A stretch of 64,000 nt of DNA, taken from assembly GCA_963817395.1 (NCBI GenBank), contig CAWFOC010000004.1:372001-436000 (forward strand), in the 5' to 3' direction. Source of the stretch: CAWGYQ01 sp963817395 (GTDB lineage: Bacteria; Acidobacteriota; Vicinamibacteria; Vicinamibacterales; CAVPJW01). Below the pieces are notes generated by a model. That model saw only the letters and a program-made list of their open reading frames with translations, was not told the DNA's origin and ran no database searches. A program made the translations under genes and the position numbers. Below, in pieces: positions 43,990-52,401 of the stretch (positions are counted from its first letter, which is position 1; every line of letters starts with the position of its first letter).

Positions 43990-45393
43990 CTACTCCGCGT
44001 CGTTCGAACCCGGAACGTCTTCTACCCGTTCGTCGGCCGTGTCCGACGCGTCGACACTGGCCGATTGGCCGCGCGCGGCCCGCAGAATCTTCTCTGCCGT
44101 CTTCTCTCCGATTCCCGGAATCTCGGCCAGCACGTCGGCGCTCGCGGCCGCCACCTGTTCGGCCGACTCGTATCCGGCGGCGGCGAGTTTGGCGACCGTG
44201 CGCGCACCTATCCCGGGGAGCTGGAATGCGGCGTCGCCTGCTTCGACCTGGGCGCCCGCGTCGCCGTCTTCGGTATCTGTTGGCGCGTCACTGTCCTCGA
44301 CGGCGGCGCCTGCCGCCTGGGCTTCGAGCTCCTCGAACTGCGCCTCGACCTCGCGACGCTTCTCTTCCTCGCTCTTGATGTCGATGCGCCAGCCCGTGAG
44401 CTTGGCAGCGAGACGGACGTTCTGTCCCTTCTTGCCGATCGCCAGCGACAGCTGTTTGTCCTCGACGACCACTTCCATGACACGCTCGCGGTCGTCCACG
44501 ATGGAGACGCGCTGCACCTTGGCGGGGCTGAGCGCGTGGGTGACGAACACAATGGGATCCTCGGACCATTCGACGATGTCGATCTTCTCGCCGCGCAACT
44601 CGCGGATGATGGCCTGCACGCGTGTGCCCTTCATCCCGACGCACGCGCCCACGGGGTCGACGTCGCGCTCGCGCGAGAACACCGCCACTTTCGCGCGATC
44701 CCCCGCTTCGCGCACGGCCCCCCGGATCTGCACGGTGCCGTCATAGATTTCCGGCACCTCCTGCTCGAAAAGCTTGATGAGCAGGGCCGGGTCGGTCCGC
44801 GAGAGCACCACCTGTGGTCCCTTCGCGCTCCGCGTCACGCCCTTGATCACCGCGCGAATCCGCTCGCCGGGACTGTAGCTCTCGGCGCGCGATTGTTCCT
44901 TCCGGGGGAGCACGGCCTCCACGCGTCCCATCTCGACGATCAGGTCGCCGTTCTCGAAGCGCTTCGCGTTGCCGGGCACCACTTCGCCGATCCGCTGGTT
45001 GTATTCACCGAAGATGTTCTCGCGCTCGGCCTCGCGCACCTTCTGGAAGATGACTTGCTTGGCGGTCTGCGCCGCGATCCGCCCGAGCACGTCAGTGGGC
45101 TTGGGAAACTCGATCTCCATGTCCACTTCGGCCTCGTCGCCGTACAACTGCTGGGCCTCGCCGAGCGAGATCTCAGTGGCGGGGTCGGTCACCTCCGTCA
45201 CGATGTGCTTGACGGCAAAGAGGTCGACCTGGCCGGTTTCGTTGTTGAAACGCGTCCGCAGGTTCTCGGTGGACTTGTAGTACTTCCGCGAAGCCGTGAG
45301 CACGGCATCCTCGATGGCCGTGATGATGACCTCGGGTTCGATCCCTTTTTCCTTCGCGAGTGCTTCGATTGTCTGCTGCAATGGACTCGACAT
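43990..45393 (-). CDS. nusA: transcription termination/antitermination factor NusA
   Basis: 467 residues: the N-terminal RNA polymerase-binding domain (LAKEKGIEPEVIITAIEDAVL), S1 domain (about 130-200; RIRAVIKGVTRSAKGPQVVLSRTDP), and two KH domains (VDPVGACVGMKGTRVQAIIREL; LSLAIGKKGQNVRLAAKLTG). The C-terminal helix-hairpin-helix region (GARTVAKLAAAGYES, IPGIGEKTAEKIL) completes it. It affects pausing, intrinsic termination and antitermination. An intrinsic terminator lies upstream of this operon, so self-regulation by NusA is conceivable. Confidence 0.97.
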   Translation of the reverse strand: MSSPLQQTIEALAKEKGIEPEVIITAIEDAVLTASRKYYKSTENLRTRFNNETGQVDLFAVKHIVTEVTDPATEISLGEAQQLYGDEAEVDMEIEFPKPTDVLGRIAAQTAKQVIFQKVREAERENIFGEYNQRIGEVVPGNAKRFENGDLIVEMGRVEAVLPRKEQSRAESYSPGERIRAVIKGVTRSAKGPQVVLSRTDPALLIKLFEQEVPEIYDGTVQIRGAVREAGDRAKVAVFSRERDVDPVGACVGMKGTRVQAIIRELRGEKIDIVEWSEDPIVFVTHALSPAKVQRVSIVDDRERVMEVVVEDKQLSLAIGKKGQNVRLAAKLTGWRIDIKSEEEKRREVEAQFEELEAQAAGAAVEDSDAPTDTEDGDAGAQVEAGDAAFQLPGIGARTVAKLAAAGYESAEQVAAASADVLAEIPGIGEKTAEKILRAARGQSASVDASDTADERVEDVPGSNDAE

Positions 45394-45439
45394 GTCTGTT
45401 ACTGGCCTTGCTCACGGTGCCGAGCCGCGGCGCCCGTGC

Positions 45440-46003
45440 TCAGAACTCCACCTCAAGCCGCGCGCGCGTAATCGCTGACAGCGGAATACGCCGCGGCTTT
45501 CCTCGTTCGTCGATCAGCAGGACCTCGTCGCCGGACAGCCCGTCCAGGCGGCCTGCAAAGAACTTCTGCCCGTCAACAGCCTCGGCGAGGACGATCTTCG
45601 CCAGACGCCCGATGAACCGGCGATAGTCGGCCGGCCCACGCAGAGGACGGTCGAGACCCGGAGAGGAAACCTCAAGCGTGTAGGCGTGGCTGCAGACATC
45701 CTCGACGTCCAGCAGCGTGCCGAGCTCGCGGTTGATCCGTTCGCACTCCTCGATCCCGATGTTGCCCTCCGGCACGCCAGGACGCCCGCCCTCGGGCACC
45801 CCGCTTGCCGGCCGGTCGATGAACACGCGCAGCACCCACCCATGAGCCTCGCGCCGAAACTGGAGATCGAAGATTTCCAGCCCGTATGCGCGGGCGACGC
45901 GGTCGGCCAGTGGGCGAACCCGCCCGAGCACGTCAACCGCGGTCGGTCCAGCGACAACCGTTTTTTCGCGTGTGGCTCGCCTGCGAGCGTTCACCCTGGC
46001 CAC
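45440..46003 (-). CDS. rimP: ribosome maturation factor RimP
   Basis: About 188 residues from GTG 46003 (GTG 45994 equally possible); the frame to 46027 would begin with TTG inside a terminator T-tract and is rejected. The YlxS/RimP fold is seen in GLEIFDLQFRREAHGWVLRVFID, IEECERINRELGTLLD, LEVSSPGLDRPLRGPADYRRFIG and the C-terminal SH3-like part. An insert rich in Gly and Pro (SGVPEGGRPGVPEG) separates two strands. It is the first gene of the nusA-infB operon. Confidence 0.93.
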   Translation of the reverse strand: MARVNARRRATREKTVVAGPTAVDVLGRVRPLADRVARAYGLEIFDLQFRREAHGWVLRVFIDRPASGVPEGGRPGVPEGNIGIEECERINRELGTLLDVEDVCSHAYTLEVSSPGLDRPLRGPADYRRFIGRLAKIVLAEAVDGQKFFAGRLDGLSGDEVLLIDERGKPRRIPLSAITRARLEVEF

Positions 46004-46014
46004 GGCGTCAGTCG

Positions 46015-46048
46015 CCCAAAAACACAAAAAGTGGGCACAGGCCCACTT
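46015..46048 (-). terminator. intrinsic terminator or attenuator between rimO and rimP
   Basis: On the minus strand AAGTGGGC-CTGT-GCCCACTT is followed by TTTGTGTTTTT. The perfect 8-bp stem begins four bases after the rimO TAA and the T-tract ends about 12 bases before the rimP start. No promoter fits in that space, so rimP-nusA-infB must be expressed by read-through or from inside rimO. Confidence 0.8.
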
Positions 46049-46051
46049 CGG

Positions 46052-47503
46052 TTACCTTGACCGACTCCCAATCACCGAGTCTATCACGACGCGCGAGTCA
46101 GGCCAAGGCTGCGCGACAAGATCGTAGCCCTTCGCGCCCACTATGCGGGCGTCGACCAAATCGCCCGGTCGGCAGGCGGCGGGGTCGCAGTCGGTCAGAT
46201 AGACCGAGGAGTCGATGTCCGGCGCCTGGCCGGCCAGCCGCCCGGTCAGGACCAGTTCGTGTTCCTCTGAAGGCCCGTCGACCATCACCTGGACCCTCTC
46301 GCCAATGCGGCGGCGTTGGGCCCTCGCGACCAGGCCCTTTTGCAGTCCAAGCAGCCTTTCCCTGCGGCGCTGCTTCACACGGGCCGGGACATTGTCGGCA
46401 AGCGTGAACGCGGAGGTGCCTTCCTCGTGCGAATAGGTGAAGACCCCGAGATGGTCGAACTCCACCGAGCGGATGAAGCTGGCGAGCTCGGCGAAATCCT
46501 GCGCGGTCTCGCCGGGGAATCCGACGATGAACGTCGTGCGCAGGGTCACGCCGGGCAGAGTGCGGCGAATCTCGTCCAGCAGTCGCTCGTACCCACGGCG
46601 GGTGCCAGGGCGCTTCATGCGCTTCAGCACCGCGTCGGAGGCATGTTGCAGCGGGAGGTCGATGTAGCGGCACACCTTGTCGCACTCGGCGATGGCATCG
46701 AGCACGGTCCGGTCGATGGTGGTCGGATAGAGGTAGAGCAGGCGAATCCACTCGATGCCGTCGACACGATCGAGACGGCGGAGCAGGCGCGCCAGCGCCC
46801 CCCGCTCGCGCCGGTCGACGCCGTAGAAGGTGGTGTCCTGCGAAATCAGGATCAGCTCGCGCACGCCGCGCGCGGCCAGCCCCTCGGCTTCAGTGACAAT
46901 CGAGTCAATCGATCGGCTTCGATAGTGTCCGCGGAGCGTGGGGATGATGCAGAAGGCGCACTTGTAGTCGCAACCCTCCGCAATCTTGACATACGCGAAA
47001 TGCCGCGGTGTGGCCAGCGTCCGCGGCGTCCCGGCGTCGTAGATGTAGGTCGGAAGGCCACGGTCTGGAGCCGGGGGGGCGGCCGGAGACGCGTGTTGGC
47101 TACGATGAAACGTCAGAGGAGCCGTGCCTCTCGTCGAACGGGATACCGGTTGCGAGATCCCGGACACCGCTTCCACGATCGCGGGCACCTCTCCTGTTCC
47201 GAGCACGGCGTCGATCTCGGGTATCTCCAGGCTGAGCTCGTCACGATACCGCTCGGCGAGACAGCCGGTGACGACGAGCCGCTGGCACTGGCCGTTCTTC
47301 TTGTGTTGCGCCAGTTCCAGGATCGTGTTGACCGATTCCTGTTTCGCGGAATCGATGAAGGCGCAGGTGTTGACAACGAGCACCTCTGCGTCCTCGGCCC
47401 GGGACGTCAGTTCATGACCCTCCTCCTGAAGGAGGCCCATCATGACTTCCGAGTCCACGAGGTTCTTGGGACACCCGAGCGAGACGAATCCAATTTTTGC
47501 CAT
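46052..47503 (-). CDS. rimO: ribosomal protein S12 methylthiotransferase RimO
   Basis: 483 residues. The N-terminal UPF0004 domain has Cys11, Cys47 and Cys81 (auxiliary iron-sulfur cluster). The radical SAM core has CDYKCAFC (Cys178, Cys182, Cys185), and a C-terminal TRAM domain is present. The opening GFVSLGCPKNLVDSEVM and IIPTLRGHYRSR are typical of RimO rather than MiaB. It adds a methylthio group to an Asp of S12. A Pro/Ala/Thr-rich insert (about 118-150) is longer than usual. Confidence 0.95.
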   Translation of the reverse strand: MAKIGFVSLGCPKNLVDSEVMMGLLQEEGHELTSRAEDAEVLVVNTCAFIDSAKQESVNTILELAQHKKNGQCQRLVVTGCLAERYRDELSLEIPEIDAVLGTGEVPAIVEAVSGISQPVSRSTRGTAPLTFHRSQHASPAAPPAPDRGLPTYIYDAGTPRTLATPRHFAYVKIAEGCDYKCAFCIIPTLRGHYRSRSIDSIVTEAEGLAARGVRELILISQDTTFYGVDRRERGALARLLRRLDRVDGIEWIRLLYLYPTTIDRTVLDAIAECDKVCRYIDLPLQHASDAVLKRMKRPGTRRGYERLLDEIRRTLPGVTLRTTFIVGFPGETAQDFAELASFIRSVEFDHLGVFTYSHEEGTSAFTLADNVPARVKQRRRERLLGLQKGLVARAQRRRIGERVQVMVDGPSEEHELVLTGRLAGQAPDIDSSVYLTDCDPAACRPGDLVDARIVGAKGYDLVAQPWPDSRVVIDSVIGSRSR

Positions 47504-47513
47504 CGATTTGCGA

Positions 47514-48806
47514 CTATGGGTACAGGCGATAGATCATTCGCGGATACGGGATAGCCTCCCGCAGGTGCTCCAGCCCGCAGATCCACGACACGACACGCTC
47601 GATTCCCATGCCAAAGCCGCCGTGCGGCACCGTGCCGTAGCGCCGGAGATCCAGATACCACTCGAACGACTCCTGCGGCAGCTTGTGCTCCTTGATGCGC
47701 TCGAGGAGAAGGTCGAGATCGTCCAGGCGCTGGCCGCCACCGATGATCTCGCCGTAACCCTCGGGCGCGAGCACGTCGACCGACATGGACACTTCCGGTC
47801 GATCCGGGTCGGGCTTCATGTAGAACGCCTTGATGGCGCTCGGGTAGCGGTGCACGCAAATGGGCCGGTCGAACTCTTCGGACAGCGCCGTTTCATCGGG
47901 ACCGCCGAAGTCTCCGCCCCACTCGATCGGCAGTCCCTTGTCCCGAAGACGTCCGATCGCGTCGTCGTAGGAAACGCGCGGGAACGGCGCCTGCACCCGC
48001 TCGAGCTTCGAGAGGTCCCGTTCGAGCGTCTTCAACTCGCGGGATCGCCGCTCGAGCGTGCGGGCCACGACCGCCACCACGAGGCTCTCCGCCAGTTCGA
48101 TCACATCATCGAGCGTCGCCCAGGCGACCTCGGGCTCGACCATCCAGAATTCCGTCAGGTGCCGACGCGTCTTCGATTTTTCAGCTCTGAAGGTCGGCCC
48201 GAAGCAGTAGACCCGCCCGAGCGCCATGGCGTTGGCCTCGTTGTACAGCTGGCCGCTCTGCGTCAGAAAGGCGGTGCGGTCCTCGAAGTACTGCACGGGG
48301 AACAAGGTGGTCGTTCCCTCGCACGCGGCCGGCGTAAAGATCGGCGTGTCGGCGAGCACGAAGCCACGGTCATTGAAAAAATCGCGCACGGCGTTGATGA
48401 CCTCGTGGCGGACGCGGAGCACCGCCTGCTGGCGTTCCGAGCGGATCCAGAGATGCCGCCGGTCGAGCAGGTAATCGACGCCGTGCTCTTTGGGTGTCAC
48501 GGGGTAGCCCGACGACAGCCCGACGATCTCGAGCCCGGTGACGTCCATCTCGTACCCGCCTGGTGCGCGCGTGTCGGCCCGAGCGCTGCCGTGCAGGATG
48601 AGCGACGTTTCCTGCGCAAGATGGTCCGCGAGCTTGAACGTCTCCTCGCCGACGGTCTGCCTGGACACGATGGCCTGAACGAACCCGCTGCCATCGCGCA
48701 CGGTCAAGAAGTGAATCTTGCCGCTCGAGCGGCGGTTGTGGAGCCAGCCCCTTATCGTCACGTTCTGGCCGACGTAGCGGCCAATGTCCTCGATGTAGAT
48801 GTTCAC
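47514..48806 (-). CDS. asnS: asparaginyl-tRNA synthetase
   Basis: 430 residues from GTG 48806. The N-terminal OB-fold (VTIRGWLHNRRSSGKIHFLTVRDGSGFVQ) precedes the class II core. Motif 2 is FRAEKSKTRRHLTEFWMVEPE and motif 3 GFGMGIERVVSWICG; the TPIFTPAACEGTTTLFPV loop is characteristic of AsnRS. Length (about 430) fits. It begins 5 bases after the isomerase-like gene and ends 10 before rimO. Confidence 0.96.
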   Translation of the reverse strand: MNIYIEDIGRYVGQNVTIRGWLHNRRSSGKIHFLTVRDGSGFVQAIVSRQTVGEETFKLADHLAQETSLILHGSARADTRAPGGYEMDVTGLEIVGLSSGYPVTPKEHGVDYLLDRRHLWIRSERQQAVLRVRHEVINAVRDFFNDRGFVLADTPIFTPAACEGTTTLFPVQYFEDRTAFLTQSGQLYNEANAMALGRVYCFGPTFRAEKSKTRRHLTEFWMVEPEVAWATLDDVIELAESLVVAVVARTLERRSRELKTLERDLSKLERVQAPFPRVSYDDAIGRLRDKGLPIEWGGDFGGPDETALSEEFDRPICVHRYPSAIKAFYMKPDPDRPEVSMSVDVLAPEGYGEIIGGGQRLDDLDLLLERIKEHKLPQESFEWYLDLRRYGTVPHGGFGMGIERVVSWICGLEHLREAIPYPRMIYRLYP

Positions 48807-48811
48807 GGCAC

Positions 48812-49657
48812 TCAGCTGCTCAGCAGCTCCTCGAATCGGCGGCGGGCTCGCGTGGCGCGTTCGAGGGCCGCCGCTGCGGAGCCCGTGTCGGCCAGCTCGA
48901 AAATCCACGCACCCTCGAAGCCCACCTTGCGTGCCGCCATGAGCGCGGCGGGCCAATCGATCGATCCCTCGTACGGCGGCAGATGCTCGTCGTTCCTCCC
49001 GCGATTGTCGTGGACGTGCGTGGTCACCACATGACCTGACGTGGTCTCGATGCCATCGACGAGATCGCCCAGAAGGTGTGCGTGCCCGAAATCGAGGCAA
49101 ATGCCTGCATTCGAGCGCTCGAAATCCTCCTCGAGCAGCTCGACCAGTGCCGCCGGCGACGAAAGCTCGTTGGCCATGACCTCCAGCGCCATGCGGACTC
49201 CCAGCGGCGCGGCCAGTCCGTCTATTTCCTCGAGGCTCCTGATGGCGGCGTCGCGATTGTTCTGACCCGGCAGCGAGAAGGCCTTCGGAACACCGAGATG
49301 AACAATCAAGAACTCGGTCTCGATGCGCCGCGCGATGTCGAGTGCCGCGCCCGCCTCGTGCACGGCGCTTTCGCGCACGGCGGCATCAATCGACGCATTC
49401 GAGTACGGCGCGATCCGGCGGCCGCCGCGAAAGCCCTCGGCGACCGGCGCGTGAACGGCGTGCAATCTGAGTCCCGTGTCCTCGAGCCAGGCCTTCAGCG
49501 CATCAATCGAGGCCGGTTCGACATAGTCGAAATGGCTGCGCGTGGCGACCAGCTCGATCCTGTCGAAGCCCGCATCGGCAATCTGGGCCAGATGCGCCAG
49601 TTCGAGCCGCCGGCCGTGAAACAGGTGCGTCGAGACGCCGAAGAGTCGACCTGCCAC
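48812..49657 (-). CDS. sugar phosphate isomerase/epimerase-like TIM barrel
   Basis: 281 residues, xylose isomerase-like (AP endonuclease family 2) fold. Metal-site residues appear in the usual places: GFDRIELVA (Glu), FLIVHLG (His), MALEVM (Glu), NAGICLDFGHAHLLGD (Asp, His), VVTTHVHDNRGRNDEH (His, Asp) and WIFELA (Glu). The substrate cannot be deduced. It sits between amgK and asnS in a long co-directional run, 66 bases after amgK. Confidence 0.8.
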   Translation of the reverse strand: MAGRLFGVSTHLFHGRRLELAHLAQIADAGFDRIELVATRSHFDYVEPASIDALKAWLEDTGLRLHAVHAPVAEGFRGGRRIAPYSNASIDAAVRESAVHEAGAALDIARRIETEFLIVHLGVPKAFSLPGQNNRDAAIRSLEEIDGLAAPLGVRMALEVMANELSSPAALVELLEEDFERSNAGICLDFGHAHLLGDLVDGIETTSGHVVTTHVHDNRGRNDEHLPPYEGSIDWPAALMAARKVGFEGAWIFELADTGSAAAALERATRARRRFEELLSS

Positions 49658-49723
49658 GGCGGCCTCCTCCGCTCACCGGCACAAACCCTGATTCTACCAG
49701 CCTGTGGGGTCCGTTCACGTCCC

Positions 49724-50764
49724 TTACCGCAATTCTTCGACGTGGGCCGACAGAAGCTCCTGCAAACGAGCAAAGCGGGCGTGTCGCACGAGATTGGTTC
49801 GAAGGTGACGAAGCGTCCGCGGAATGTACTGGATGTAGACGGGATTCGCTCGGCTGGTCGTTTGGAAGCCGAACGTCCCAAGGGCTTTGAGATTGCGTTG
49901 CAGTGCCATCACGTCGAAGCGCCGGCGGAACTCGGCCCGTGCCGGCGCGGACGGCGGGTCGATGCCGCGAGTCGCGAGGAAATAGTCGATCAACTCGTCG
50001 ACCTGGGTCTCGGGCAAGTCGACGTAGGAATCGCGCAAGAGCGACACCAGATCGTAGGTGTCAGGGCCCAGCCGGGCGTCCTGAAAATCGATGACGTAAA
50101 GCCGACCGGCCAGCACCATCAGATTTCGGCTGTGGTAATCGCGATGGCACAACACGCGAGGTTCTGCAGCTAACTCGATGGCCACAGCATGAAGTTCAGC
50201 CGCCAGTGCCTCGTGAGCCGGCTGGGTGAGGCTGGCCCCGCGATAGGCCCGCACGTAGTGCTTCACGAAGAAATCGAGCTCCCACGTGAGCTTCTCCCTG
50301 TCGAAGGCAGTGCGATACGGCACATACGCGTTCGACGCCAAATCCCGGCCGCGACGTTGCATCAGGCCGATGAACGCGACGGCCTGCCGGTAGAGATCCG
50401 CGTGCTCGGACGCCGAGGCCGCGCCGAGATGCGCCTGGAGGGTGACGTCTCCGAGATCCTGCAGCATCAGGATCCCCAGATCGCCGGCGTGCCCGAGGAT
50501 CCGCGGGACTGGCAGCGGGATCTGGTCGAGTAGCGCTGCCACGTTCACGAACGGGAGCGCGTCGTACGCGAAGGGTTCCGCGTGCAGCGCAAGGACGGCG
50601 GACGACCCGTCGCCATGAATCACGCGAAAGTAGCGGCGGTCGGATGCGTCGCCCGTGAGCGGCACCACGCGCGTCTGGGCGGGGGCCAACGCGGAGCGCT
50701 CGAGGAAACGCTCGATCCGTTCGCGAGCACCGGTGGTATCTGAGAGAAGATCGTTGATGGGCAT
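49724..50764 (-). CDS. amgK: cell-wall sugar kinase AmgK-like
   Basis: 346 residues with an aminoglycoside phosphotransferase fold: GDASDRRYFRV nucleotide loop, catalytic LCHRDYHSRNLM, and IDFQDARLGPDTYDLVSLLRDSY, plus MALQRNLKALGTFG, all of which match AmgK. AmgK phosphorylates N-acetylmuramate (and GlcNAc) at C1 during peptidoglycan recycling. It starts 2 bases after the stop of the nucleotidyltransferase gene, which is its known partner (MurU) in Pseudomonas. Confidence 0.85.
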   Translation of the reverse strand: MPINDLLSDTTGARERIERFLERSALAPAQTRVVPLTGDASDRRYFRVIHGDGSSAVLALHAEPFAYDALPFVNVAALLDQIPLPVPRILGHAGDLGILMLQDLGDVTLQAHLGAASASEHADLYRQAVAFIGLMQRRGRDLASNAYVPYRTAFDREKLTWELDFFVKHYVRAYRGASLTQPAHEALAAELHAVAIELAAEPRVLCHRDYHSRNLMVLAGRLYVIDFQDARLGPDTYDLVSLLRDSYVDLPETQVDELIDYFLATRGIDPPSAPARAEFRRRFDVMALQRNLKALGTFGFQTTSRANPVYIQYIPRTLRHLRTNLVRHARFARLQELLSAHVEELR

Positions 50765-50766
50765 GA

Positions 50767-51763
50767 TCAGCCGTCGGTCCGTCGATATTTCAATGGCGCA
50801 ACCAGCAGGTCGCCATCGAGCCGTTCACCGGTCGACGGTTGCAGGCCCGCCGCCCGAACGATGACCGACTCGGTGAACGAGGCGCCTTCCGGAATCTGCG
50901 CGCCCGCACCGACCACGCATCTAACGAGCTCGGCGTTCGCGCCGACGCTCGCCCCTTCCCAGAGGACGCTGTCGGCCACTCGGGCGGCGCGGTCAATGCG
51001 TGCGCCAGCGACGAGGCTCGCGGGTGTTCGCTCCTGGTGGGCCAGTGCCAGGCAAGCCGTCAGATAGTCGGACGGTGTGCCCACATCGTGGAAGTCCGCG
51101 TTCGAAACGAACGCTCTGACGGCGCCAGGACGCTCACCGATGAGCCGAGGATAGACTTGCCCCACGCTTTCCGCATAGTCGCCACAGCGTACGGAAGAAA
51201 AAGCGTCGCGTTGCACGACCTGGACTCCCACAAAGTGGGACGCCGTCCGCGACAACCCCGCGCCGTGGAAAGCCGGTGACGACGCCGGAGTCGGCTACTT
51301 CGACCCCGCCGTACCAGAGCGGATCCGGATTGGGTACGAGCGCCATCGTCACGAGCGCATCGGACGACGCATGGGCGTCCAGCAATGCCCCCAGATCCAC
51401 GCCGGTGAGCGTGTCACCGTTGATCAGAAGAAACGGATCCGATCCGATGAGGTCCAGTGCGAGACGCGGGCCGCCGGCTGAGCCAAGAATCGTTGGCTCC
51501 CAGGAGTAGCGGACGCGGACGTCGAGATCGCTGCCGTCGCCGACCAGCCCGGTGATCGACTCGGGCCGATGATGCAGGTTGAGCAGGATCTCATCGAGCC
51601 CCGAGGCGCGCAGCCATGTCAGGATGCGATGAATCAGGGCGACGCCGGCAACGGGCACGGCAGCTTTTGCGCGCTCGTGAGACAAGGGGCGAAAGCGTGT
51701 GCCGAGGCCGGCCGTGAGGACGAACGCGTGACAGGGATGTCGAGTTGAACAGGGAAGCGGCAA
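50767..51763 (-). pseudogene. murU: MurU-like sugar-1-phosphate nucleotidyltransferase, frameshifted
   Basis: The N-terminal part (ATG 51763) has the nucleotide loop HAFVLTAGLGTRFRPLS, then FLLINGDTL and ...VVTGFPRRG. There the frame must shift at about 51256, in a run of G on the coding strand, to continue LSRTASHFVGVQVVQRDAF. GEVFHDVG-type residues (FVSNADFHDVGTPSDYL) and a left-handed helix region (ARVADSVLWEGASVGANAELVRCVV) follow, to the stop at 50767. MurU turns MurNAc-1-phosphate into UDP-MurNAc. The pairing with amgK supports the call; the left-handed helix tail is longer than in Pseudomonas MurU, so another NDP-sugar transferase is possible. Confidence 0.78.
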
Positions 51764-51774
51764 CGCGAGGCTGC

Positions 51775-52338
51775 CTATGAATCGCCCGCTTCGAACAGCA
51801 TGTCACCTGGGGGCAGGCCGTTCGACCGGCGGTGCTGCATGAAAAGCGAGCGGTACGAGTCGAGGACGTAGTCTTCGGGTGAGCGGGCCAGCGCGTGGGC
51901 CAGATCCGTGATGCCGTGCTCGCTCCCCTCGATTTCGACGAACGTACCGACCGGCGTTTCGTCTATGGCCACGATCACGTCGGCAATCGCGAATTCCTCA
52001 CGGTACTTCTGATAGCGGAACCAAACCGTGAGGCCGAGCTCCTCGAGCATCTGCAGCAGTCGCTCACCGTCGGCGACGACGGTCTCGATCTCCTCGCGCA
52101 GCTTCATGGGCGAGGGCTGCGTGGGGCCCTTGAACGTCAGAAGGCTTCGTCCGGGCTCCATGCGCAGGCGAAGCACACACCGGCGGTGGCGCAGGCGTTC
52201 GTCGGGCATGTCCAGGAGGCAGTCGTCCTGCAGGCGGCGCCCGCGCAACGGCGAGGCGCCGGCTCCAAGAATCGCGGCGCGCGCTGCCGACGGGCTGTCG
52301 AACCTGAGCTTCACTTCGCGCTCGAGGATGGTCGTCAC
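51775..52338 (-). CDS. CYTH-domain protein (class IV adenylate cyclase / triphosphatase-like)
   Basis: 187 residues. The signature EREVKLRF (ExExK-like: EREVKL) opens the protein, and basic/acidic residues typical of the CYTH tunnel follow (RCVLRLRMEPG, LTFKGPT, KLREEIETVV, RYQKYREEF, AIDETPVGTFVEIEG). Family members cleave triphosphates or cyclise ATP. The exact activity here is unknown. It is the gene before murU by 11 bases. Confidence 0.85.
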   Translation of the reverse strand: MTTILEREVKLRFDSPSAARAAILGAGASPLRGRRLQDDCLLDMPDERLRHRRCVLRLRMEPGRSLLTFKGPTQPSPMKLREEIETVVADGERLLQMLEELGLTVWFRYQKYREEFAIADVIVAIDETPVGTFVEIEGSEHGITDLAHALARSPEDYVLDSYRSLFMQHRRSNGLPPGDMLFEAGDS

Positions 52339-52401
52339 AGGATCTCTTGAAGGCGAGCCCCTATTTAATCGAGTCGCACCCCAAAATACAACCAGAAGCG
52401 C

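Noticed and set aside
43453..45471. 672-codon open frame on the plus strand
   Set aside because: Antisense to infB and nusA, both beyond doubt.
46003..46027. Upstream extension of rimP to a TTG at 46027
   Set aside because: The TTG is inside the T-tract of the terminator; GTG 46003 or 45994 fits family length better.
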